A stretch of 64,000 bases of DNA from JAKACA01 sp050744865 (GTDB taxonomy: Bacteria; Actinomycetota; Acidimicrobiia; Acidimicrobiales; Bog-793), in NCBI GenBank assembly GCA_050744865.1, contig JBOGHW010000042.1, positions 1 to 64,000 of the forward strand, read 5' to 3'. Below the pieces are notes generated by a model. That model saw only the letters and a program-made list of their open reading frames with translations. It was not told the origin of the DNA and made no database searches. Shown in pieces: positions 42,937 to 49,982 of this stretch. The position numbers and the translations under genes are program-made. How positions within the stretch are numbered: position 1 is the first letter of the stretch; each line of letters starts with the position of its first letter.

Positions 42937-44702
42937 CGAGCGAGCTGGCCGAGCTGGCTGCCGCGGCAAGCGAATTGGCGAGAGCCACCGGGGATCGCTA
43001 TGCCGAGCTGGCTTCGAGAGCCAGCCGGCTGGCGGAGCGTCTGGGCGTCGGCCGTTTCCACGTCTCGGTCGTGGGAGAGTTCAAGGTGGGCAAGTCGACA
43101 CTCGTCAACGCCCTGCTCGGCAGCGATCTGCTACCGACCGGCGTGCTGCCGCTGACAGCGGTGGCGACTGAGGTCTCCTACGGCGCCCCGAACGCCACCG
43201 TGGTCCACCTCGACGGGAGCAGGGAGCAAGTCGTTCCCGACCAGATCGCCGCCTTCGTGACAGAGCAGGGCAACCCGGCCAACGAGCGCAAAGTCGACCG
43301 GGTCGAAGTGCAACTACCGACGCCTCTCCTCGAGCCCGGCGTCGTCCTGGTCGACACCCCAGGTCTCGGCTCGATCTACCAGCACAACGACACCGAGGCC
43401 CGCCGTGCCCTGCTCGATGCAGACGGGGCGATACTTGTTCTCTCGGCGGACGCGCCGATGTCGCTGCAGGAGAACGAGCTGCTCGCTCTGCTGGCCGAGC
43501 GCACGGGCCCGACCTTCTTCGTGCTCAACAAGATCGACCACCTCCGCGGCCCGGACCGCACCGCCGTGGCTCGCTTCGTGTCCGAGGCCGTGGGCGAGGT
43601 GCTCGGCCGCAAGGCCCAGATCTGGTGCTTGTCAGCGCGCGATCGCCTAGCGGCTGCAGGCGAGCAGAGCGGCATCCCTCCCGGCGAGGCGGCCGGCGGG
43701 AGCGGCGAGGCGGAGGAGCAGGAGGAGGAGGAGGGATGCGGCCTGGCGGGCTTCCTGGCGGCGTTCGCACGGTTCGTCGAGACAGATCTCGTCGCCACGC
43801 GCCTGCGCACCGCCCGCGACGAGCTGGCCCGCCTCGGGCAGACTGTCGCCGACGCGGTATCTCTCGACGATGCCGCCATGGCGCTCAGCGGCGAGGAGCT
43901 GGAGGACCGGGCCAGGCAGTTCCGCGCCGAGGCCGACATCCAGCGCCAGGCGTTCGAGGACGAAAGGGTCCTTCTCGGCCGTGACGTCGCCATGCTCACC
44001 GGTGAGCTCGGCAAGCGGCTCGCCGAGTACGCCGCCGCCGCCCCGGCCAAGTGGGCCAGGACTCTGGACGAGGTCGCCCACTCGGCACCGATCGGCCGCT
44101 TGGAGGCGGAACTGCGCGACCGAGTCGAAGCTGTCGTCGAAGAGAGCTTCGAGGCGTTCCGGCAGGCGGAGTCGGAGCGGGTCGAGGCGTCCTGGGAGGC
44201 GATCGCCGGCCGGTTCCGGGCCAGCACCGAAGCGCGCGTGAACCGCGTGCGGGCGGTTGCCGGCGAGCTGTTCACCGTCGAACTGTCCGAGGTGCATGTC
44301 CCGGAGATGTCCGCCGAACGGGAGCAGTTCTTCTACTTGTTCATACGCGTCGACCCGCTCGGCAGCGAGCTGTTGCGGGGCTTGCGCCGGTTACTACCAC
44401 CTGCTGCGGTCCGCCGGCACCTGCTGCAAAGGGCGAGGGCGCACCTTGGCGCCGAGTTCGAGAAACATTCGGGCCGCGCCAGGTGGGACCTGTCGCAAAG
44501 GTTGGGCGGGGTGAGGAGGCGTTTCGAAGCTGCCATGAGCTACGAGCTGGCCGCCGCCGTGGAGGGCATCAACGAAGCTGCCGCGCGCGCCGCCGAGCTT
44601 CAGAAGGCGAGCGAGACGGACCGGCAGCGGCGACGCGACGGTGACGAGCTGGTGCTGCAGGCGGCGCGACGGGCATCGTCGGCCGGCCACGGGGGCGGCT
44701 GA
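42933..44702 (+). CDS. Dynamin-like GTPase, second copy
   Basis: 589 residues from TTG 42933, overlapping the phosphatase stop (TTGA) and preceded by AAGGG. G1 GEFKVGKST (about 45), G3 DTPGLGS, G4 NKID; an acidic insert (EAEEQEEEEG, about 265) and long helices (about 300-480) with many Glu/Arg follow. Near residue 490 is a membrane-interaction-like stretch (FIRVDPLGSELLRGLRRLLP). It lacks the Cys/His tail of the GTPase at 5864. Last gene of the Ehr2 transcription unit. Bacterial dynamin-like proteins remodel membranes; the role here is unknown. Confidence 0.82.
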   Translation: MTSELAELAAAASELARATGDRYAELASRASRLAERLGVGRFHVSVVGEFKVGKSTLVNALLGSDLLPTGVLPLTAVATEVSYGAPNATVVHLDGSREQVVPDQIAAFVTEQGNPANERKVDRVEVQLPTPLLEPGVVLVDTPGLGSIYQHNDTEARRALLDADGAILVLSADAPMSLQENELLALLAERTGPTFFVLNKIDHLRGPDRTAVARFVSEAVGEVLGRKAQIWCLSARDRLAAAGEQSGIPPGEAAGGSGEAEEQEEEEGCGLAGFLAAFARFVETDLVATRLRTARDELARLGQTVADAVSLDDAAMALSGEELEDRARQFRAEADIQRQAFEDERVLLGRDVAMLTGELGKRLAEYAAAAPAKWARTLDEVAHSAPIGRLEAELRDRVEAVVEESFEAFRQAESERVEASWEAIAGRFRASTEARVNRVRAVAGELFTVELSEVHVPEMSAEREQFFYLFIRVDPLGSELLRGLRRLLPPAAVRRHLLQRARAHLGAEFEKHSGRARWDLSQRLGGVRRRFEAAMSYELAAAVEGINEAAARAAELQKASETDRQRRRDGDELVLQAARRASSAGHGGG

Positions 44703-44718
44703 TCGATTGCCGGAGGCG

Positions 44719-45654
44719 TCAGACAGTCAAGAGGTCGCGCGCCCCGGTGTCGCTGGAGGGGTGGCGGAGCTTGGACATCGCCCGGGCCTCGATCTGGCGG
44801 ATCCGCTCGCGGGTGAGGTTGAAGTGCTCGCCGACCTCTTCGAGAGTCCTCGGCTCGCCCCTGTCCAGGCCGAAACGCAACCTCAGTATCTCCCGCTCCC
44901 TCTCATCCAGCGGAGCGAGCAGGCGGTTGATCTCGACAGGCAGCAGCGCCGTGGCAGCCATCTCGAAGGGTGACTCGGCCGAGCGATCCTCCACGACGTC
45001 ACCAAGCTCGGCGTCGCCGTCTTCGCGCAGTGGCTCGGAGAGCGACAGCGGTTCGGCTCGGAAGCGCAGTGCCTCAATGAGCTTGTCCTCGGGCAACTCG
45101 ACCTCGGCTCCCAGCTCGATGAGCGTGGCCGGACGCCCGAGCTTCAGCTCCAGGCGCGCCTGGGCCTTCTGCACCCGTGCCAGGGTGTCACCGGCATGAA
45201 CGGGCAGGCGGATGGTGCGGCCAGTGTTGGCGATGCCGCGCGTGATCGCCTGCCGGATCCACCAGGTGGCGTAGGTCGAGAACTTGAAGCCCTTGCGCCA
45301 GTCGAACTTCTCGACGGCGTGCATGAGCCCAAGGTTGCCCTCCTGGATGAGGTCCAGCAAGGGCAGCCCTGAAGCCTGATACTTCTTGGCGATCGAGACG
45401 ACGAGGCGCAGGTTGGACTGTACGAACGTCCGCTGCGCCTTCTCTCCCTTAAGCATCGCACGGTTGAGCTCACGGCGCCGAGTCGGAGTGATCCCCTTCT
45501 TCGTGCGCAGCTCCTCTTCTGCTTCCCAGCGCGCCTCTATGGCTTGTGCCAGACGAACCTCGTCGTCCTTGGTGAGTAGGGGGTACTGGCCGATGTCGGT
45601 GAGATACAAGCGGACGAGGTCTTCCTCATCTCGCTCGACTCGCTCCTTCGCCAA
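44719..45654 (-). CDS. RNA polymerase sigma factor, group 2 (RpoD-like)
   Basis: 311 residues: region 1.2 (DLVRLYLTDIGQYPLLT), 2.1-2.4 (NLRLVVSIAKKY, FSTYATWWIRQAITRGIA), 3 and 4.2 (TLEEVGEHFNLTRERIRQIE). No long region 1.1, so it is a non-essential group-2 sigma rather than the main housekeeping factor, similar to actinobacterial SigB/HrdD types. TTG start at 45654 with GGAGG eight bases upstream. Convergent with the GTPase gene, 16 bp apart. Confidence 0.92.
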   Translation of the reverse strand: MAKERVERDEEDLVRLYLTDIGQYPLLTKDDEVRLAQAIEARWEAEEELRTKKGITPTRRRELNRAMLKGEKAQRTFVQSNLRLVVSIAKKYQASGLPLLDLIQEGNLGLMHAVEKFDWRKGFKFSTYATWWIRQAITRGIANTGRTIRLPVHAGDTLARVQKAQARLELKLGRPATLIELGAEVELPEDKLIEALRFRAEPLSLSEPLREDGDAELGDVVEDRSAESPFEMAATALLPVEINRLLAPLDEREREILRLRFGLDRGEPRTLEEVGEHFNLTRERIRQIEARAMSKLRHPSSDTGARDLLTV

Positions 45655-45806
45655 AGTCGAAGCCTCCGTGATTCGCAGGTTGGGGGATCGCGCCGGCCCA
45701 AGGCATCATCGAGGTCGTGAGGGGAATCTCCCGCACATCGCACCTAAACCAGAGAAGCCCTCAGCCCTGCACTTCGTGTTGTCCGGGACTAAGTGTAACG
45801 GTCACG

Positions 45807-46286
45807 TCAAGTACTCCTACCAGGAGCTTCGACGCAACGGTGCAATCGGGAGCGATCATCACCCAGATCAGCCATGACGCGTCGCAGCACGATGGCATAA
45901 GGCTCATCGGCAACCGGGGACGAATTCTTGAGTTCCCGGGCGTATGCCGCCAGCAATTCGTCATATAGGTACAGGACGTTGCGGCCCAGGTCAGGCCCCG
46001 TGGCAGGCGGACTGACAAGATCTGCCAGACCCTCCACCAAGCCAGCTTGCCGGGGCTTGACCAGGTCGTCAGGCGCCGGAAGGCCGACCGACACTGGCAA
46101 GAGTGCGGCCAGCTGCTCGGCCCGCCAAGCCGCCCGCAGGCTTGCCGACGACGCCCAGCCGGCCCAGCCGGCCCTGAGCCTGCCCGCCACGGCCCCCAGC
46201 TGCTCGAAGAGGCGCCGCTCGACGTAGACGAGACTGCCGACGGCCTCGGCCTGCCGGCGAACGCCGACTGCGCCTGCCTCACTCAT
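45807..46286 (-). CDS. Hypothetical protein, mostly helical
   Basis: 159 residues from ATG 46286 (MSEAGAVGVRRQAEAVGSLV). Predicted mainly alpha-helical and soluble (VYVERRLFEQLGAVAGRLRA, NVLYLYDELLAAYARELKNS, EPYAIVLRRVMADLGDDR); the helix spacing recalls ferritin-like bundles, but I see no clear diiron motif. Not recognised. It lies 5 bp after the small CxxC gene and the two are probably co-expressed. Longer in-frame starts (46376) would overlap that gene. Confidence 0.55.
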   Translation of the reverse strand: MSEAGAVGVRRQAEAVGSLVYVERRLFEQLGAVAGRLRAGWAGWASSASLRAAWRAEQLAALLPVSVGLPAPDDLVKPRQAGLVEGLADLVSPPATGPDLGRNVLYLYDELLAAYARELKNSSPVADEPYAIVLRRVMADLGDDRSRLHRCVEAPGRST

Positions 46287-46290
46287 CGTC

Positions 46291-46416
46291 TCAGGTCCCC
46301 ACCGGCGCTCGCCGGACGGCCGTGGCCGCCACGGCGGCGTCACCGATGAACTTCTCAAGGGTCCTCCGAACCTCACCGTCGACAGGGTTATCGGCTTGGC
46401 ACGATGAGCACTCCAT
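46291..46416 (-). CDS. 41-residue CxxC peptide
   Basis: ATG 46416 to TGA 46291: MECSSCQADNPVDGEVRRTL then EKFIGDAAVAATAVRRAPVGT. A single N-terminal CxxC could bind half a zinc site, with dimerisation giving a full one. An AGGAG sits 13 bases upstream, further than ideal. Its close spacing to the 159-residue gene is the main support. Confidence 0.4.
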   Translation of the reverse strand: MECSSCQADNPVDGEVRRTLEKFIGDAAVAATAVRRAPVGT

Positions 46417-46642
46417 AGGTTCGTCTCAACTCCTGATCGACTCGGTCGAATCGTATCGGTCGAACCGTCCCACCCCCGGAGTGCTTGCAGGGGCGTGACC
46501 GGCCGAGGTCGCAGGTGCGGCTACGGCTGGGTGGCCGTGCCGCCCGTGAGCGCCATAGTTCCGTCGATGACGACGACCACCGTGACGACGACGGCCCCCG
46601 ACATTGACCGCGGCACCGAGCTCCACGGAGGACACCAGCGAG

Positions 46643-46670
46643 TTGACGGTTCTGTCCCTGCGTCTATACG
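46643..46670 (+). promoter_or_regulatory. Sigma-70-type promoter of the beta-helix gene
   Basis: TTGACG (46643-46648), 16-bp spacer, TATACG (46665-46670). This leaves a leader of about 100 nt before the ATG at 46778. Confidence 0.5.
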
Positions 46671-46671
46671 G

Positions 46672-46697
46672 TTGCCCAGGCAAGTAGATCTGGGCAA
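46672..46697 (+). repeat. 8-bp inverted repeat just after the promoter
   Basis: TTGCCCAG (46672-46679) and CTGGGCAA (46690-46697) are perfect complements separated by 10 nt, placed right where transcription would begin. Operator or 5' hairpin. Confidence 0.5.
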
Positions 46698-46777
46698 GTC
46701 ACCTGAGATCCTGGCTCTTTGAGCAACGAGTCCTGGGGGATGAGGTTCTGCCCACCGATGCAAGAGGAGCCGTATCC

Positions 46778-48004
46778 ATGTCACTGAAACCGCTTCATGC
46801 CGTCGCTGCACTCGTGCTGCTCGGGGCTGTACTCACCGCCTCGGCGGGCATGGCTGTAGCTCAGACGAGGCCGCGTGCCGCGACGACTCTCTGGGTCGCA
46901 CCGAAGGCGAAGACGACGGGCGAGTCGGCCTCGTGCTCGACGGCCAAGTACCGCACGATCCCGGCTGCACTGGCAGCATCCACCAAAGGTGACACCGTGG
47001 AGGTCTGTGCCGGAACGTATACGGCTTCGACGACGATAAAGACCGGGGTAAGCACGCAACCGAAGATCACGACGGCAGCAGACGTCCCGAGTGGAGTCAG
47101 CCTCGTCGGGCAACCTGGCGCCACGATCGACGCCGCCGGTCTGGACAACGGGGTGACATTCTTCACCAGCGTCGGCGCCAGCGTAAGCGGGTTCGCCATC
47201 AGCGGAGCCACCGGCGAAGGCATCCTGGCTCTTCTTGCGGTTCGCGTGACCATCGATGGCAACGTCGTCGAGCACAACGACACTGGCTCGTCGACCAGTT
47301 CCTGGTACGAGTGCCAAGCTGCCGGTGAGGTTCCCAGCGACTGTGGAGAAGGCATCCACCTGATGTCGTCCTCGAGCTCGAAGGTTCACGACAACACTTC
47401 GGCATTCAACTCGGGCGGCATCTTGTTGAGCGACGACTTCGGGCCGACTCACAGCAACGTCGTGAACGGCAACCTCGTCGAGGACAACGAGTCGGACTGT
47501 GGCATAACCGTTGTCGGACACAACAGCTCGGCTGTGAGCAGCTCGGGCAAGCCGCAACCGTCCAAGGCCGGCACTTACGACAACACCATCAGCAACAACC
47601 AGATCATCTCGAATGGCACCACGGGTGACGGGGGTGGTGTCCTGCTCGCCTCGGCAGCCTTTGGCGGTGGTTCCTACGACAACACAGTGACCCACAACGA
47701 GATCGCCGGGAACGGGTTGAGCGGCGTCACGATCCACCAGCACGCCCCTCTCTCAGACGTCTCGGGAGACGTGATCGAGGACAACTGGATCGGTACCAAC
47801 GACATATCAGGCGACCCGGGTACGGGCGACTCCGTGACAACCGGGGTGTTGCTCGACAACGGCGGCGTCGGCGCCGTGATCTCCGTGACTATCGAGGACA
47901 ACACGATCGCTTGGGACACCTACGGCATCTACGACGACACCGGTGGCGGCCTAACGGCGAGTGGCAACAAGTACATCCGAGTGACGACCCACCTGAAGGT
48001 CTAA
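46778..48004 (+). CDS. Secreted right-handed parallel beta-helix protein
   Basis: 408 residues. Signal peptide (KPLHAVAALVLLGAVLTASA, cleavage likely after AVAQ). Then a DUF1565/NosD-like beginning (LWVAPKAKTTGESASCSTAK, TIPAALAASTKGDTVEVCAG) and many 20-25-residue coils with Asn ladders (NGNLVEDNESDCGITVVG, HNEIAGNGLSGVTIHQH), typical of pectate-lyase-like parallel beta helices (about 100-400). Such proteins bind or cut polysaccharides; no catalytic set is obvious. AGAGGAG nine bases before the ATG. Followed by a strong hairpin terminator. Confidence 0.85.
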   Translation: MSLKPLHAVAALVLLGAVLTASAGMAVAQTRPRAATTLWVAPKAKTTGESASCSTAKYRTIPAALAASTKGDTVEVCAGTYTASTTIKTGVSTQPKITTAADVPSGVSLVGQPGATIDAAGLDNGVTFFTSVGASVSGFAISGATGEGILALLAVRVTIDGNVVEHNDTGSSTSSWYECQAAGEVPSDCGEGIHLMSSSSSKVHDNTSAFNSGGILLSDDFGPTHSNVVNGNLVEDNESDCGITVVGHNSSAVSSSGKPQPSKAGTYDNTISNNQIISNGTTGDGGGVLLASAAFGGGSYDNTVTHNEIAGNGLSGVTIHQHAPLSDVSGDVIEDNWIGTNDISGDPGTGDSVTTGVLLDNGGVGAVISVTIEDNTIAWDTYGIYDDTGGGLTASGNKYIRVTTHLKV

Positions 48005-48017
48005 GCAAAATCGGCAC

Positions 48018-48052
48018 CCTGGCGCCCGATCGCAGACCGGTCGGGCGCCAGG
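48018..48052 (+). terminator. Strong hairpin terminator
   Basis: A perfect 12-bp stem CCTGGCGCCCGA / TCGGGCGCCAGG with an 11-nt loop, 13 bp after the beta-helix stop and between convergent genes. There is no T-run, which is common for high-GC terminators; it may serve both strands. Confidence 0.75.
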
Positions 48053-48170
48053 ACGTCTTGGCTAGTGACGCGCGTCGAGCCGTCCATCCGCCGGGTTCGG
48101 GCCGCCTAGGTGCCCCAGACGGCGTGCTCGGGCGGCTCGGCGGCCGGTCTCGGACCGCTGCAGATCGCGA

Positions 48171-49955
48171 CTAGGGCTGGGGGAAGCGGTTCGTGACAGG
48201 CATCCGGCGATCCTTGCCGAACCCCCGGCTCGTCACCCTTGGCCCCGGAGCGGCTTGGCGCCTCTTGTACTCGGCTCTGTCCACGAGCGTGACGACCCGG
48301 TGGACGACGTCGGGCGCGAAGCCCTCGGCCTCGAGCTCGGCCTCTGTCAAGTCTCGCTCGACGTAACCGTGCAGGATCGGGTCGAGGATCTCGTACGGCG
48401 GCAGGCTGTCGTCGTCCCGCTGGTCGGGACGGAGCTCGGCCGAGGGGGGCTTGTCGAGCACGACCTGGGGGATGACGGGCTTCGGCCCGAGCGAGTTGCG
48501 GTAGCCGCACAGCTCGTAGAGCAGGGTCTTCGGCACGTCCTTGATGACGGCGAAGCCGCCCGCCATGTCGCCGTACAGCGTGGCATAGCCGACAGCCATC
48601 TCGCTCTTGTTACCGGTCGTCAGCACCAACCAGCCGAAGTGGTTCGACAGCGCCATGACGATGGTCATCCGGATACGCGACTGCAGGTTCTCGCCGGCCA
48701 GCCCACCTGTCGTGCCCGCCACCGCCTCCTCGAGCATCAGGGAGAGGGAGGCGTGCGCCGGCTCGATGGCAACCGTCTTGGTCTCGATGCCGAGCCCAGC
48801 AGCGAGTGCTCGGGCGTCGGTGACCGAGCCCTCGGAGGAGTACCTGGATGGGAGGAGCACACCGTGCACCCTCTCGGGTCCGATGGCGTCGGCGGCGATC
48901 GTGGCCACGAGCGACGAGTCGACCCCTCCCGACAGAGCCAAGAGCACCTCGGAGAATCCGTTCTTCTCGACGTAGTCCCTGGTAGCCAACACCAGGGCCT
49001 TGTAGATCTGCTCGGCCTCTCCTGGTTCGGGAGTTACCGGCTGCCCGGGCAGCGCTATCCCGGTGGGGCTCCCGGCAACGCCGGTCAACCCGATGTCGGT
49101 GCCTGCCTGGCCAGGCGGGGAGGAACTTCGGGTGGCCTGCGCTGCGGTGACGGGCCGAGCGGTCAGCGGTGGCACCGTGGGGCGACCTCGCGGGTCGGTG
49201 ACACGCTTGCGGTAAGACGGCCTGAGATCGAGGTCGACGAGCAGCATCGCCTCCTCGAACTGGGGAGCAGATGCCACCAGGACGCCGTCGTGGTCGAAGA
49301 CCATCGATCCGCCGTCGAAGACGAGCTCGTCCTGACCGCCGACAAGGTTGACGTAGGCAAGAGCCGCCGAGCAGTCGGCGGCGCGGGTGGCCAGCATGCG
49401 CCGGCGCTCCGCCAGCACGCCTGTGCGGAAAGGTGAGCCGTTGATCACGACGAGAAGCTGCGCACCGCCCGCCCCTAGCCTGGCGAGTGGCCCCGTCGGG
49501 CTCCAGGCGTCCTCGCAGACGGCAACCCCCACCTGGACGCCGCCGATCGTGTAGAGATGGTCGCCCTCTACGGCAGTGGATCCGGACCGGAACCACCGTT
49601 GCTCGTCGAACACCCCGTAGTTCGGCAGCAGCTCTTTGCGCCAGACCCCGTGAACCTTCCCACCGGCGACCACCGCCGCCGAGTTGTAGAGGTCGCCGTC
49701 CGCGTCGACGAAGCCGACAACTGCCGCGCACCGCCCCGACGCCTCCGCCACTGTGTCGAGAGCGCGCAAGTTGCCCTCGACGAAGGACGGCTTGAGGAGG
49801 AGATCCTCAGGGGGGTAGCCCGTGATCGCCAGTTCCGGGAACACCGCCAGGTCGGCGCCCGCCTGCTCGGCGGAGGACATCGCAGCCAAGACACGCGCGG
49901 TGTTGCCGTCGATGTCGCCGACTACGAAGTCCAACTGGCAGAGGGCCAACCGCAT
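48171..49955 (-). CDS. nadE: Glutamine-dependent NAD+ synthetase
   Basis: 594 residues. An N-terminal nitrilase-type glutaminase (about 1-260) has its triad Glu in VFPELAITGYPPED, Lys in WRKELLPNYGVFDE and Cys in VAVCEDAWSP. A low-complexity linker (about 285-330) leads to the synthetase domain with the P-loop ALSGGVDSSLVA and VLTTGNKSEMAVGY. Makes NAD+ from deamido-NAD+ using glutamine. ATG 49955 is chosen; a GTG three codons upstream is possible. Divergent from glnE, with only 27 bp between the two starts. Confidence 0.93.
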   Translation of the reverse strand: MRLALCQLDFVVGDIDGNTARVLAAMSSAEQAGADLAVFPELAITGYPPEDLLLKPSFVEGNLRALDTVAEASGRCAAVVGFVDADGDLYNSAAVVAGGKVHGVWRKELLPNYGVFDEQRWFRSGSTAVEGDHLYTIGGVQVGVAVCEDAWSPTGPLARLGAGGAQLLVVINGSPFRTGVLAERRRMLATRAADCSAALAYVNLVGGQDELVFDGGSMVFDHDGVLVASAPQFEEAMLLVDLDLRPSYRKRVTDPRGRPTVPPLTARPVTAAQATRSSSPPGQAGTDIGLTGVAGSPTGIALPGQPVTPEPGEAEQIYKALVLATRDYVEKNGFSEVLLALSGGVDSSLVATIAADAIGPERVHGVLLPSRYSSEGSVTDARALAAGLGIETKTVAIEPAHASLSLMLEEAVAGTTGGLAGENLQSRIRMTIVMALSNHFGWLVLTTGNKSEMAVGYATLYGDMAGGFAVIKDVPKTLLYELCGYRNSLGPKPVIPQVVLDKPPSAELRPDQRDDDSLPPYEILDPILHGYVERDLTEAELEAEGFAPDVVHRVVTLVDRAEYKRRQAAPGPRVTSRGFGKDRRMPVTNRFPQP

Positions 49956-49982
49956 ACGAGCCACGACTTCGAGGTTACCTGT

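Larger units (their letters stand above)
46417..46777. other. 361-bp divergent intergenic region
   Basis: No convincing gene. It contains a likely promoter and an inverted repeat reading toward the beta-helix gene (46643-46697). The left half is GC-rich with runs of GACGAC; short frames there on both strands look spurious. Confidence 0.55.

Noticed and set aside
46671..46777. ydaO-type c-di-AMP riboswitch before the secreted protein
   Set aside because: I looked for its conserved blocks because such switches control secreted proteins in actinobacteria; they are not recognisable and the leader is too short.
46495..46811. Short frames on both strands between the CxxC peptide and the beta-helix gene
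   Set aside because: They overlap each other and the promoter, and lack ribosome sites and recognisable sequence.
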